Assembly (NCBI GenBank): GCA_001190015.1
Contig: LGTG01000643.1
Coordinates: forward strand, 1-64,000
DNA length: 64,000 nucleotides
From: Candidatus Burkholderia crenata
GTDB taxonomy: Bacteria > Pseudomonadota > Gammaproteobacteria > Burkholderiales > Burkholderiaceae
Direction: 5' to 3'
Shown in pieces: positions 48,917 through 58,711 of this stretch; position 1 is the first letter of the stretch, and every line of letters begins with the position of its first letter. The translations under genes and the position numbers were made by a program. The notes beneath the pieces were generated by a model. The model had not been told where the DNA came from and did not search any database. It saw only the letters and a list, made by a program, of their open reading frames with translations.

Positions 48917-49826
48917 CAGGCTGTTGAAATTGGGTCCCGTGTAAGCGGGGTTTGAGGGACAAGCGTTATGGATATCGTGTTCATAATCTTTGGCGATGGA
49001 TGCGATGCGCGGATTGGATGAGATGCAAGAACCTCTGTTTGCTACGGTCAAGCTGGAGGATTTCGTCCCGGCGAATCACCCGCTGAGACCAATTCGACTG
49101 CTGGTCAACGAAGCGTTGAAACGGCTCAACGGGTTGTTTGGCGTCATCTATGCCGACACCGGCTGTGCCTCGATTGCACCCGAGAAGCTGCTGCGTGCAC
49201 TGCTCCTGCAGGTGTTCTACTCGGTGCGCAGCGAGCGCATGCTGATGGAGCAGATGCGCTACAACCTGCTGTTTCGCTGGTTCATTGGACTGGCGATCGA
49301 GGACGCCGTGTGGGACCACTCGGTGTTCTCGAAAAACCGCGATCGGTTGCTCGAGCACGAAGTCGTGGAGGCGTTCTTCACCGAAGTCATGAGTCTGGCC
49401 GACAAACGGAGCTTGCTGTCCAGAGAGCATTTCTCGGTGGACGGTACGCTGATTCAGGCATGGGCGAGTCACAAGAGCTTCCGTGCGAAGGACGGCTCAA
49501 ACGATGGACCACCGCCGCCAAGCAGCGGGCGCAATGCCGACACGGACTGGAAGGGCAAGCGACGCAGCAACGATACGTATGAGTCGAGCACGGATCCGGA
49601 TGCACGTCTGTTCAAGAAAGCAAAAAGAGTCCAGCCATTCTGTGCTACCAGGGACACATCCTGATGGAGAACCGCTCGGGGGCTGGTGGGGTCGGCGCCG
49701 TGCTGGCGTGCCTGCGCATTGCCTGCCAAAACCACTCGGCGAACCCGCAATTCAGCAGCAGATTGCATGTGCAAATTTCTTGAACACTGCTTCGGTCGTC
49801 ATGACGGGGCACTTTTCAACAGCCCG
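48917..49826 (+). pseudogene. IS5-type element, copy 6, internally deleted
   Basis: Left repeat after CTAG (48913-48916), right repeat with one change (CAGCCCG) before TTAG. The transposase reads 224 codons then frameshifts at KKAKR as in copy 5. The region between about 49683 and 49690 joins mid-gene to the far 3' end, removing the last catalytic block. Confidence 0.88.
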
Positions 49827-51086
49827 TTAGTTTTTTCGTCAGTCCCGCGCTGCCACGGACTTCGTGGATCACAGAAATAAATCGACAAACCTGTGTCGAT
49901 CTTTAGCTGCGCGTGCTGCGCCATTTCGGCTCCCTGATCCCAAGTCAGCGATTTGCATAAGTAATCAGGCAGCATGGCCATCTTCGCGGTGATAGCATTG
50001 CGCACAGCCTCGGCTCCGTGACCAGCTAACGCCGGCCCGTTTTCTTCAGTCGTGCACCGGAGCCGTGGCCTGGCATGGGTGGAAGATGTAGAAGCATGGT
50101 GAAGCGGGTTGTTCGTTCAACCAAGGTACCAATCGCAGAGCTGTTCAGGCGATGATCAGGTCGCCTTCCCAGTGACCCGGCACGGCGCGATCTGCAGCTT
50201 CGGTCGGGCGCTCACTGATCATGACCTCGGGGGTGATAAAACTTTTGCCTCGTTGTCTCGTTCTAGCGCGCGGCACGCGCAGTGCCCGGCCCGTGCGCAG
50301 ACATGCGGACAATTCACGTCGCAACGCGCCGCGGCCTTGTATGTAAAGCGCCTGATAGATGGCTTCGTGTGAGATCCGCATAGACTCATCATCAGGAAAG
50401 TCAACCCGCAATCGGCGACTGATTTGTTCTGGACTCCAGCAAGTGCCCCAGCGCCGGTCCGCTCGACGGCCATGCCGTCGACCCTTCCATGGCGCGTTGG
50501 GACCCGGAATCGGCCTGCCGTGCAAATCAGCGACCGCTCCGGCCAATCGGCTCTGCACATATGTTCGTAGCCGTTCGCTCCCTGCGAGCTTGACGGCCTT
50601 CGGCCGTTTGGCCGCTCGCTCTGCTTTCCACTGCGCGACTGTTGCCCGATACTAGCGTACCACCATGTGTAGCCGCGTTCCGGCGCAATTCGCGCGAGAT
50701 AGTTGATAGTTGACGGCGACCGACCTAGCCTTCGTTCGATCTCTCAAATCCCGTAATCTTGAGCCCACAGCAACGCAATCTCCTCACGTTCTGAGAGTGA
50801 TAGGTATCGGCCCGAGCAAGGCACCAACTCAATCGGCGGCATGCCGCCGGCTTCGCGAAACCATCGCGGACCCAACGATTGGGACACGCCGCAGGCCAGC
50901 GCCACAGCGTCATTTTCCATTACCTCGGCAATAAATTTCCAGAACGCTGCTTCGTCTCAAACTGATTGACACCTGGCCTGCCCGGCGATGGCATCATCGG
51001 CCTCCCGGTTTGTTGCGAGCCCCAGCTCCGCGGTCGCCCCATTTAACACCTCCAAATTTCGAGATGTTGCAATGACCGGTTGAATT
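49827..51086 (-). pseudogene. IS30-family element, copy 5, decayed
   Basis: Begins near the same FPK site as other copies but with a further 30-bp loss at the junction (CCGTTAGTTTTTTCG). The DDE blocks GHWEGDLII and [38 protein letters not shown] are clear. A base is lost near 50148 and four near 50650; the 5' repeat ends near 51086. Confidence 0.87.
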
Positions 51087-51262
51087 CGCCTTTCCTCCAT
51101 GCCCACTATTTTGTACGGCGATTTGCCGGAAGTCGCCAATTCGACGGCTACTCGGCAAGCAATATCCAAAACGAATGGGTGACGGTCAATTCTGCACTTT
51201 CCTGACGGTTAGATTTGCCCCATGATTCCGGCTTCGCCCTGTTCCAACCTCGTCTTCCCGCC
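51087..51262. other. Short stretch ahead of lysA
   Basis: The minus strand carries about 25 codons (DIACRVAVELATSGKSPYKIVGMEE) that look like the tail of a lost gene cut off by IS30 copy 5. No clear lysA promoter was found. Confidence 0.35.
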
Positions 51263-52498
51263 ATGTTTCTTGATTCGCAACAACTCGCATCGCTCGCTCA
51301 GCAGTACGGTACGCCGCTTTGGGTGTACGACGCCGACGTGATCCGCGGCCGCATCGCGCAGCTGCGGCGCTTTGACGCGATCCGCTACGCGCAGAAAGCG
51401 TGTTCGAACATCCATATCCTGAAGCTGATGCGCGACGAAGGCGTACTCGTCGATGCGGTGTCGCAGGGTGAGATCAAGCGCAGCCTCGCGGCCGGGTTCT
51501 CTCCAGGCGGCGATCCGGAAGGCGTCGTGTTCACTGCCGACCTGATCGACCTTCCAACGCTGGCCGCGATCCTCAAGCGGGGTATCACCGTGAATGCTGG
51601 CTCGCTCGACATGCTCGCGCGCGTCGGCGAGCACTCGCCTGGCCATCGTGTTTGGCTGCGGACCAATCCGGGCTTTGGCCATGGCCATAGCAACAAGACC
51701 AACACCGGCGGCCCGTTCAGCAAGCATGGGATATGGATCGGCGACGTGCCGCGCGCGATCGAAATCGGCTGCCAGTACGGGCTGAAGCTCGTCGGAATTC
51801 ACATGCACATAGGCTCGGGCGTGGACTATGGGCACCTGTCAAGCGTCTGCGACGCGATGGTCGAGCTCGTCACGTCGCTCGACCACGACATCGAAGCGAT
51901 CTCGGCGGGTGGTGGCCTGTCGGTACCGTACCGCGACGGTGAGCCTCGCGTCGACGTCGAGCATTACTTTAGCCAGTGGGACGCCGCGCGCAAGCGGATC
52001 GAACAGCATCTTGGTCATCCGGTGCGCATTGAGATCGAGCCTGGGCGCTTCCTCGTCGCGGAGGCGGGCACGCTTGTCTCGCAGGTACAGGCGATCAATC
52101 GCAGGCCTATGCACGATTTCTTGCTGATCGACGCGGGATTCAACGACCTGATGCGCCCGGCGATGTACGGCAGCTATCACGGCGTGACCGTGCATGCGCC
52201 GGACGGGTCGACGCCCGACGGCCGACCGCTCGCGGACCTCGCGATCGCGGGCCCGCTATGCGAATCCGGCGACGTGTTCACGCAGGACGCAGGCGGCATC
52301 GTTACCCATCGGCAACTGCCGCAGCCGCGGATCGGCGACCTGCTGTTCTTCGGAGACGCGGGCGCGTATGGCGCGTCGATGTCGTCGAACTACAATTCAC
52401 GGCCGCTCGCGGCCGAGGTACTCGTCGATCGCGGCGTGCCGCGGCTGATTCGGCGTCGACAAACGATCGACGAACTGCTCGCTCTCGAATTGCTATAG
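51263..52498 (+). CDS. lysA: Diaminopimelate decarboxylase
   Basis: 411 residues from the ATG at 51263 (FLDSQQLASLAQQYGTPLWVYD). The PLP-dependent fold-III enzyme decarboxylates meso-diaminopimelate to L-lysine. PLP lysine is Lys45 (YAQKACSN); other signatures are NPGFGHGHSNKTNTGG, VGIHMHIGSGVDY, ISAGGGLSVPY, IEPGRFLVAEAG, GPLCESGDVF and YGASMSSNYNSRP, ending RRRQTIDELLALELL. The sequence closely follows the E. coli-type LysA (about 420 residues). No damage is seen. It stands alone between an IS30 remnant and a group II intron end. An upstream in-frame start (51215) is possible but less like the family. Confidence 0.95.
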   Translation: MFLDSQQLASLAQQYGTPLWVYDADVIRGRIAQLRRFDAIRYAQKACSNIHILKLMRDEGVLVDAVSQGEIKRSLAAGFSPGGDPEGVVFTADLIDLPTLAAILKRGITVNAGSLDMLARVGEHSPGHRVWLRTNPGFGHGHSNKTNTGGPFSKHGIWIGDVPRAIEIGCQYGLKLVGIHMHIGSGVDYGHLSSVCDAMVELVTSLDHDIEAISAGGGLSVPYRDGEPRVDVEHYFSQWDAARKRIEQHLGHPVRIEIEPGRFLVAEAGTLVSQVQAINRRPMHDFLLIDAGFNDLMRPAMYGSYHGVTVHAPDGSTPDGRPLADLAIAGPLCESGDVFTQDAGGIVTHRQLPQPRIGDLLFFGDAGAYGASMSSNYNSRPLAAEVLVDRGVPRLIRRRQTIDELLALELL

Positions 52499-52554
52499 GG
52501 ATGAGGGTGGGGTTTGACGTAAGGAATAGCTCTGCTAAGACATTTGATCATGTG

Positions 52555-53040
52555 CGGGGGCAATTGGGATAGAGGCAGGTTTCGCGGCCCGATCCCTCCC
52601 ACACCACCGTGCGTACGGGTCCGTACACAGCGGTTCGGATCGGTTACCCGGCTGACGGGCCAACCGAGGGAAGTCCAAGGGACCGAAAGTAACGATTAGA
52701 CAGCGCAATGTTGAGCCCCGGACTGCAACTGGTGCGCCAGGCACCGTGCGGCGAGCCCGTCGTCTGGGCAGCAAGGTCGCTGTTCACACCCCGTGCGCTC
52801 AGTTCCTGGAAGCGAGTCCGCCCGCGCTTCCACTGTTTCCAGAGGAAGCAGCGAAGACGCCGACGAATCCATTCATCCAGTTTCCGAAGCACGCCGGGTG
52901 TTTCGCAGAAACCGAAGTAGCCACGCCAGCCCGTCAGATATCGTTTCAGCTTACCGATCAACTGGTCGACGCTGATCCCTCGGGTGCGTTGAGTCAACTC
53001 TCGGATTCGATTCTTAAAGCGAGCTAGCGCCTTGGGCGTG
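52555..53040 (-). pseudogene. Group II intron 3' fragment with maturase C-terminus
   Basis: The minus strand reads LTQRTRGISVDQLIGKLKRYLTGWRGYFGFCETPGVLRKLDEWIRRRLRCFLWKQWKRGRTRFQELSARGV...AWRTSCSPGLNIALSNRYFRSLGLPS: the GIIM (maturase X) region of a group II intron reverse transcriptase. It is followed by the domain V/VI-like tract (GTACGGACCCGTACGCACGG...) and the intron 3' end just after lysA. The reverse-transcriptase part is missing because an IS21 end cuts it at 53040. It is a different intron from the one at 29.2 kb. Confidence 0.85.
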
Positions 53041-53489
53041 TTAGCGGCGGTGCAAATCCGACACTAAACGGCGGCGTTGGGTTGAATAGAAGCGAAGTGA
53101 CCAGGGGCCGTTGCTGCTAACCCGTGGTTGTCGGCCTGCTCGTGCTCAGAATGGATCGTCGACATCGGTTAGGCGAGCGTCCACGGGAGGCGCGCGTTGT
53201 TCGCTCTGTAGCTCGTGCAGTGCGAGCTGGTAGTGCGTGCAGATCTGCTCGCGTAGATCGTCGATGAGTTCGACGATGGCGAGCGCTTGCTCGGCGGACC
53301 AGTTGTCCGGGATTAGGAAGTCGAGCCCGCGGTGATCTCGGAAGGCGACTGATGGCGCGTCATGATGTCTTCTTCTCGGCCTTAGCCGCACTGCGCTTCT
53401 TTCTTCGTGCGTTGCTCAGCACGTTCACGTGCCTTTTTCACCCGATACGACTCGCCCTCGATCATCACGACTTCTGCACGATGCACTAG
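53041..53489 (-). pseudogene. istB: IS21-type right end with istB C-terminus
   Basis: Terminal repeat GTTAGCGGCGGTGCAAATCC at 53041, the small downstream frame, and the end of istB (YRVKKARERAEQRTKK), which stops at 53489 where IS5 copy 7 inserted next to CTAG. Nearly identical to 18978-19430. Confidence 0.82.
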
Positions 53490-54569
53490 CAGGCTGTTGA
53501 AAAGTGCCCCGTCATGACGACCGAAGCAGTGTTCAAGAGGCTTGCACATGCAATTTGCTGCTGAATTGCGGGTTCGCCGAGTGGTTTTGGCAGGCAGTGC
53601 GCAGGCACGCCGGCACGGCGCCGTACGGTGCTCGCACCATGGCGGCTCATTGCAACGCTCCTTGTGGCACCACACGCTTGGCATTCGGGCCATGCGGGTC
53701 AGATTGTTCGCGGCCATCGTCAGCTTGAAGAGTGCTGGTCAACGCGCTTGATGCCGCGATAGACCGTCTGCCGGATCTGGCCAATTGTCTTGCCCCAGTC
53801 GAAATGCTCTTCGATACGTTTGCGGATGACCTGGCTTATTCGGTAGCCCGCGTGCCGCGAGGTGCGCCCGTCAATTGCGCTGCCGCCGTAGCGCTCATCG
53901 TTGCGGGCGACGTGCTCGACTCATGCGTATCGTTGCTGCGTCGCTTGCCATTCCAGTCCGTGTCGGCATTGCGCCCGCTGCTTGGCGGCGGTAGTCCATC
54001 GTCTGAGAGCTCTTATGACTCGCCCATGCCTGAATCAGCGTACCGTCCACCGAGAAATGCTCTCTGGACAGCAAGCCCCGTTTGTCGGCCAGACTCATGA
54101 CTTCGGTGAAGAACGCTTCCACGACTTCGTGCTCGAGCAACCGGTCGCGGTTCTTCGAGAACACCGAGTGGTCCCATACGGCATCCTCGATCGCCAGCCC
54201 AATGAACCAGCGAAACAGCAGGTTGTAGCGCATCTGCTCCATCAGCATGCGCTCGCTGCGCACCGAGTAGAACACCTGCAGGAGCAGCGCACGCAGCAGC
54301 TTCTCGGGTGCAATCAAGGCACGGCCGGTGTCGGCATAGATGACGCCAAACAGCCCGTTGAGCCGTTTCAACGCTTTGTTGACCAGCAGTCGAATTGGTC
54401 TCAGCGGGTGATCCGCCGGGACAAAATCCTCCAGCTTAACCGTAGTAAACAGAGGTTCTTGCATCTCATCCAATCCGCGCATCGCATCCATCGCCAAAGA
54501 TTATGAACACGATATCCATAACGCTTGTCCCTCAAACCCCGCTTAACGGGACCCAATTTCAACAGCCTG
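53490..54569 (-). pseudogene. IS5-type element, copy 7, internally deleted
   Basis: Both terminal repeats, flanked by CTAG on both sides. The transposase opens at 54497 and reads through the DUF772 part, but about 260 bp are missing between the THESS codons and the RNDERYGG region, and there is a further gap near 54005. Although the CTAG flanks match, the istB gene does not resume on the right, so the right flank has been rearranged. Confidence 0.87.
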
Positions 54570-54698
54570 CTAGAGTGGCTTTAAATTGGTTGATCTGGAC
54601 GGGGGCAGCGTGCAATGTAGCAGAAGATGCACGCGTGCTGCGCGCGACAGGGATAGCGGCTGCAGCGCAAAGGGACCCGGGGCTTCGGTGATTGCGCC

Positions 54699-54860
54699 TC
54701 AAAGTAGGTCAAGCTGGACGTCGACACAATCGGTTTTGGTCGTGTCGAGCTTTGCATCGGTGAGCTGCAGGGGAACGCCCGTCACCGCTTCACACCATGT
54801 CACGGCCAACACATCCGCCGAAAAAACGACATGCGGTGATACTTGAATGAGACGTGCCAT
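54699..54860 (-). CDS. Small hypothetical protein
   Basis: 53 residues: ARLIQVSPHVVFSADVLAVTWCEAVTGV...KTDCVDVQLDLL. A clear RBS (AGGGAG) lies 7 nt before the ATG at 54860. It follows the 88-residue gene by 23 bp on the same strand, so both probably form one operon. The sequence suggests a compact beta-rich protein; I do not recognise the family. The 125 bases between it and IS5 copy 7 hold nothing recognisable. Confidence 0.5.
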   Translation of the reverse strand: MARLIQVSPHVVFSADVLAVTWCEAVTGVPLQLTDAKLDTTKTDCVDVQLDLL

Positions 54861-54883
54861 TTGTGCTCCCTTATTCCGGATAA

Positions 54884-55150
54884 TTAGCGCGGACTATAAC
54901 CAGCATCTGCGAGAGCACGCCGCGCGGCCTCAATGCCACCCATCATGAGATCGGCTCGCCGTGTGCGTTCATCCGGCGGCAAATGCGCTTCAGTTACCGC
55001 ATAGCATGAGTCGAACAGAGCACGCTTCGTGAACTGAACAAGCTGCTCGGCTTGCTCAGCGCTCATCGTCGCATTTACTGCAATTCTGACATCACGTTCC
55101 ACTTCGGCCTGCGTCCGGTGCTCTCTTCGTGCTGTCGTTTGGAAGACCAT
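54884..55150 (-). CDS. Small hypothetical protein, helical
   Basis: 88 residues starting VFQTTARREHRTQAEVERDVRIAVNATMSAEQAEQLVQFTKRAL, with ERTRRADLMMGGIEAARRALADAGY at the end. Amphipathic helices, no transmembrane segment, no known domain recognised. First gene of a likely two-gene operon with 54699-54860. The intact frame in this decayed context suggests it is used. Confidence 0.5.
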   Translation of the reverse strand: MVFQTTARREHRTQAEVERDVRIAVNATMSAEQAEQLVQFTKRALFDSCYAVTEAHLPPDERTRRADLMMGGIEAARRALADAGYSPR

Positions 55151-55419
55151 CGATTTTTCCTTCGAGTATCTAGTGGGACGGACTACAAAGAAGTCTCACG
55201 TTGCCAACTTGCAGTTGCTTCACAAACCCAAGAAATAGATGTTCGAACAAACCATAAGTGTACTTCTCCATACGTTGGCGCTCTAGCGCTCGCGCGAATC
55301 TGTAAAATCAAATCATGTTTGTCGATGCAACGCCATTTAAAAATCCTTGTCGACCAGTTAGCCCAAGCGCCGTTTCACTTCGCGGCGTGCCATCGTAGAG
55401 CTGCATAGCAGGTTCACGC
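55151..55419. other. Stretch without a confident gene
   Basis: Upstream region of the 88-residue gene. It has open frames but no start signals or family resemblance. Confidence 0.35.
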
Positions 55420-55791
55420 GTGCACGCCCGTTGGCGACGTTTTTCGCGGCCTTCCACCTTTCTTGCCATTTTCGCGAGCGGCTGCTGCTTTGGCGTCAGA
55501 GCGCGTCGATCCAGACGCGCGAGCCGTAGATCCCTTCGAATAGCGCGGGTGCGTACAGGTCGGCACCGAGCCTCGGAAAATGCAAACCCCAGCCGGCGGG
55601 CGAGATCTCGATCTTCGAGAGGTCTGCCTCACTCGCGCCCGCGAGTCCTTGTATTAATGCGACCGGTACCGCCAGAGTGACGCCATTGTCGTATTCGACC
55701 TCAAGTTTCGCGTTAGCGCGGCGACGGCAACAGGACCGGTAGCCTTCCCCGCATTGCGAGCCGCGGCGAGCGATTCTTTAGTAATTGCCAT
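55420..55791 (-). pseudogene. DUF2442-type protein, frameshifted
   Basis: ATG at 55791 (AITKESLAAARNAGKATG). After a shift near 55715 it reads AKLEVEYDNGVTLAVPVALIQGLAGASEADLSKIEISPAGWGLHFPRLGADLYAPALFEGIYGSRVW, the DUF2442 pattern of a short beta-rich protein. A second shift is followed by AAAARENGKKGGRPRK. DUF2442 proteins are usually encoded next to DUF4160 proteins and suspected to be antitoxin-like. Broken here. Confidence 0.65.
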
Positions 55792-56023
55792 GATGCTTTC
55801 TCCAGGTCGCACAAAAAGCGGCAATGTTGGGTTTGATTAGGACGACGATTCGCCGGATCGTGGCGTCAAAAACCTTTCCCGCAATATTGCGAACTTCAAC
55901 AGGGCCATTCGGGCAGTTAAGCTTGAAGACAACTTCGAACCCCGCTCCCTACACATATGCTGGGCGGTGGTCCGCCGGGTAGATCACCACCCGGTACCCG
56001 TGTATTGTCGAAATTGTGGACAT
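55778..56023 (-). pseudogene. DUF4160-type protein, frameshifted
   Basis: ATG at 56023 opens STISTIHGYRVVIYPADHRPAYV, then a stop and, in the next frame, GAGFEVVFKLNCPNGPVEVRN...FCATWRKHHGNY, ending in an overlap with the DUF2442 start. The usual HVHV motif after HRPA is lost at the stop. The pair resembles the DUF4160/DUF2442 couples found on plasmids. Confidence 0.65.
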
Positions 56024-56279
56024 TAAATGATAATAAACCTATCTGATGGGTTTGCAAAATCGCGAGCCACTTCCCGCGTGAAATGTGGTAGCAGCCATCT
56101 CACTCCGACGATCGCCACCGCGCCGAGCATCGGCACACTGGATGGGTCCTTCCTATCTCCGTCAGATGCGGACACTGGGCGCGACGTCGACCTTATCTAC
56201 GTGTGTGCTTATCCCCGCGCATGCGGCCCGTAAAACCCGTTTCATGTCCGTGTCAACTGCTGATCGATCGCTGCGGTTC

Positions 56280-57515
56280 TTATCGGTTTTGAGGAGGTTG
56301 GATTAGTGGGCATGTCTGAGAACGCACGTTGCCATAAACCGCCCTGCTCTTTTCCGCATATGTCGCTCGGCGCTCGGCCGATGCCGCAACGATTCGGCCC
56401 GTGTTCACGGCGGCAAGGAAATCGGAACTCCAATTTTCACGAGCGACGCGAGGTTGTTGTTCGCGACAATCGTGGATGAGGATCTCTTGGGCGGTGGTCG
56501 AAATCTCGAAGCGGCGATTGCAGCCGGCGTCATAAAATGTTTTTCCGGCTAGGTTTTTCACAATTGCGGTGACCTCCACTGCTTTTGTCTCCAACGCTGC
56601 GGCTTGTTGTCGTACAAGTCGAGCTGCACGCAGTTGGTGAGCAAAATCGACTGGGGACCGAAGAAGGGCGCGGAAATAGTTTATCGGTCGCTCGGCTTTT
56701 CGCAGATGCTCCCAGGTTGCTTCCCACCACGTCGGAGAGCATTTTTGAATGCAACCTGGCTTCGCGCATGAGTTTGAAAATCAAAAATTCATGAAAACCC
56801 AGATTCAGCAGACGCTTGAGGTCCCCGGGGACGGTGCCTAATCGTCTCTTTTGAATCTTAGGGTCAACATCCTTATATTATATATAACTCCGTCTGCCAC
56901 TGTGGCAGACGGACTACTCAAAGAAAGGGCCACCGGAGGATTTGCACTGTCTCGCGTCATCGCGATCGCTTGGTCCTCTGCTAACTGACGCTCGACAAGT
57001 CCCAGTAGGAACGTCGCTTTGTCGGTCAGGTGAAGATAAGCGCGCCCGAACAGTTCAGCGTCGCCGTGACGCTTCTGAGGGGGCGGACGATGAGACCTGC
57101 CGGCCTCCAGGTCGTCGAGGCCGCGATAAAAGGTTCGCATGGATTGCATAGCCTTGCCCGTCAATAATTCCCGCCGGTCGAAAATAGCGGCGTACGGGCG
57201 ATTTGCGTCCACCGTTCGAGCAAGGGCTGCCAATAGCGCACGAGCTCGTGCGGGTAGTGTCGTCGCGTGACTGGCCCGGTGTGTCGCTCGGAAAATTACC
57301 CACGGCAGGTTCGAGCAATCGCATGCGAACTCCTCGAGTGCTTCCTGATCGGTTTCCGCTGTAGGTGTTTCTAGCGGGCGAGGGGGATTATTATCCTCGC
57401 TAGCAACGGAAAGTTGCGCGATAAATATGTCTACACGTTCATTTCGAAAAAATGGATGACATATGCTTGACTGTGGATCGCATTCCGCTACACTCCAAAA
57501 CGTGTAATGCTTCAC
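56280..57515 (-). pseudogene. Plasmid replication-type protein, split by frameshifts
   Basis: From 57515 the first part (LPARARALLAALARTVDANRPYAAIFDRRELLTGKAMQSMRTFYRGLDDLEAGR, then AELFGRAYLHLTDKATFLLGL) looks like a winged-helix DNA-binding domain. Near 56875 the frame shifts, and reading continues DPKIQKRRLGTVPGDLKRLLNLGFHEFLIFKLMREARLHSKMLSDVVGS; near 56715 it shifts again to EHLRKAERPINYFRALLRSPVDFAHQLRAARLVRQQAAALE and on to 56280. The whole is about 410 codons. Gene order parA-parB-this gene is what I expect of a Burkholderia plasmid rep module, but the family is named from resemblance only. Confidence 0.5.
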
Positions 57516-57563
57516 CCGATTAGCCGTCGGGGGAGTGCAGCGGAAGGGCGCAACAGCAAGCCC

Positions 57564-57613
57564 AAAATTCCAAAGCCTTCGGAATTAGCCGTTCCGAAGG
57601 CTTTGGAATTTTC
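57564..57613. terminator. Bidirectional terminator after parB
   Basis: A 20-bp perfect stem (AAATTCCAAAGCCTTCGGAA and its complement) around TTAGCCG, with A/T tracts on both sides. It separates parAB from the replication-type gene. Confidence 0.75.
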
Positions 57614-57688
57614 AAATACCTAGGAAATCATTAATTTATCCTAGTCCAACGCAATGTTGTAAAAGACAAGTTAAATAAAATCATGTAG

Positions 57689-58711
57689 TTACGATTTATA
57701 ATCGTCCGAGGGCGCGGTAGATTTGTCCGCGATGCGCTTCTCGAGCACGGATTTAATTGTTGCTGATACCTCTGCTGCTTCTTCATCAGACTGAAATTGG
57801 AGCCGTACGACATTTTTCGCGGTCCTGATTTCGCAATACACCGATCGTCCAATCTTGATCTTGTCGATCGCTGGCCCAGCTAGCGACGCTGCCGGCGTTG
57901 CCTTGATGCTTGCCAACTTCACCGCCTGTCTTTCATCGATCTCTTTTGCTGCCAAGCGATTTACAGCTTCAACAACGCGGAGTCCGTTTCCGTCGCGAGT
58001 GATGGCCGCCAACGCTGCCCCGGCTTTAGCGCCGAGTAAATCGGGCTGTGTCGAGAGCAGGGCGAGCACCTCAACGGGTAGATCGTCGAACGCCATTAGC
58101 CGCGATATCAAACTAGGGTCGACGCCCGCTTTTTTCGCCATCTGTGTCTGGGTGGTGCTCGGGTGACGTTGCTGCATTTCTTTGAAGCCGAGATATTTCT
58201 CGTGATCAGTTAAATCCGACTGCATCAAATTGGTGTAAAACGCTCCCGACGTTGCTTCTTCTTCAGTCGTTTCTTCAAGCACGCAGCGGATAGTTTCGCG
58301 ACCTATTTCGCGAAACGCATCGGTTCGGTGATGTCCTGAAACGATTTCAAAACCGCCATGCGCGCGCGGGCGCACTACCACCGCATGGATAAGCTTGTTG
58401 TGCCGAAGGTTCTCTCGCAGCTCGAAGTACTTCGCCTTTGACATATAACGACGACGGCCCGGAACTTCGAAAAGCTGATCCAACGCGATCTCAACACCGC
58501 CGCGCAAACCCTTAGCCAGTTGTTCGCGCAAGGTGGCATTTTCTGCAGACATGGCTTCAAGCTCTTTGTCTTTTTCCGCAAGGATAGGCATCGCTGCCAA
58601 AAACTTGCCGGGACCGGTTTTCGGTTCGGCGTTCTGGTTCGCTGACCGGGGAACTCTACTCAACGGGGCGATCGCCGCGGTTTTAGCCGCCATCTTTTCC
58701 TTGATGCTCAT
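57689..58711 (-). CDS. parB: Partition protein ParB
   Basis: 340 residues. The N-terminal part carries a short helical linker, then the ParB/Srx domain (about 75-165: VEIALDQLFEVPGRRRYMSKAKYFELRENLRHNKLIHAVVVRPRAHGGFEIVSGHHRTDAFREIG, where GHHRTDA takes the place of GERRxxA). An HTH follows at about 170-215 (TQTQMAKKAGVDPSLISRLMAF). It binds the centromere and partners ParA. The start overlaps the parA stop by ATGA. Complete. Confidence 0.92.
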   Translation of the reverse strand: MSIKEKMAAKTAAIAPLSRVPRSANQNAEPKTGPGKFLAAMPILAEKDKELEAMSAENATLREQLAKGLRGGVEIALDQLFEVPGRRRYMSKAKYFELRENLRHNKLIHAVVVRPRAHGGFEIVSGHHRTDAFREIGRETIRCVLEETTEEEATSGAFYTNLMQSDLTDHEKYLGFKEMQQRHPSTTQTQMAKKAGVDPSLISRLMAFDDLPVEVLALLSTQPDLLGAKAGAALAAITRDGNGLRVVEAVNRLAAKEIDERQAVKLASIKATPAASLAGPAIDKIKIGRSVYCEIRTAKNVVRLQFQSDEEAAEVSATIKSVLEKRIADKSTAPSDDYKS

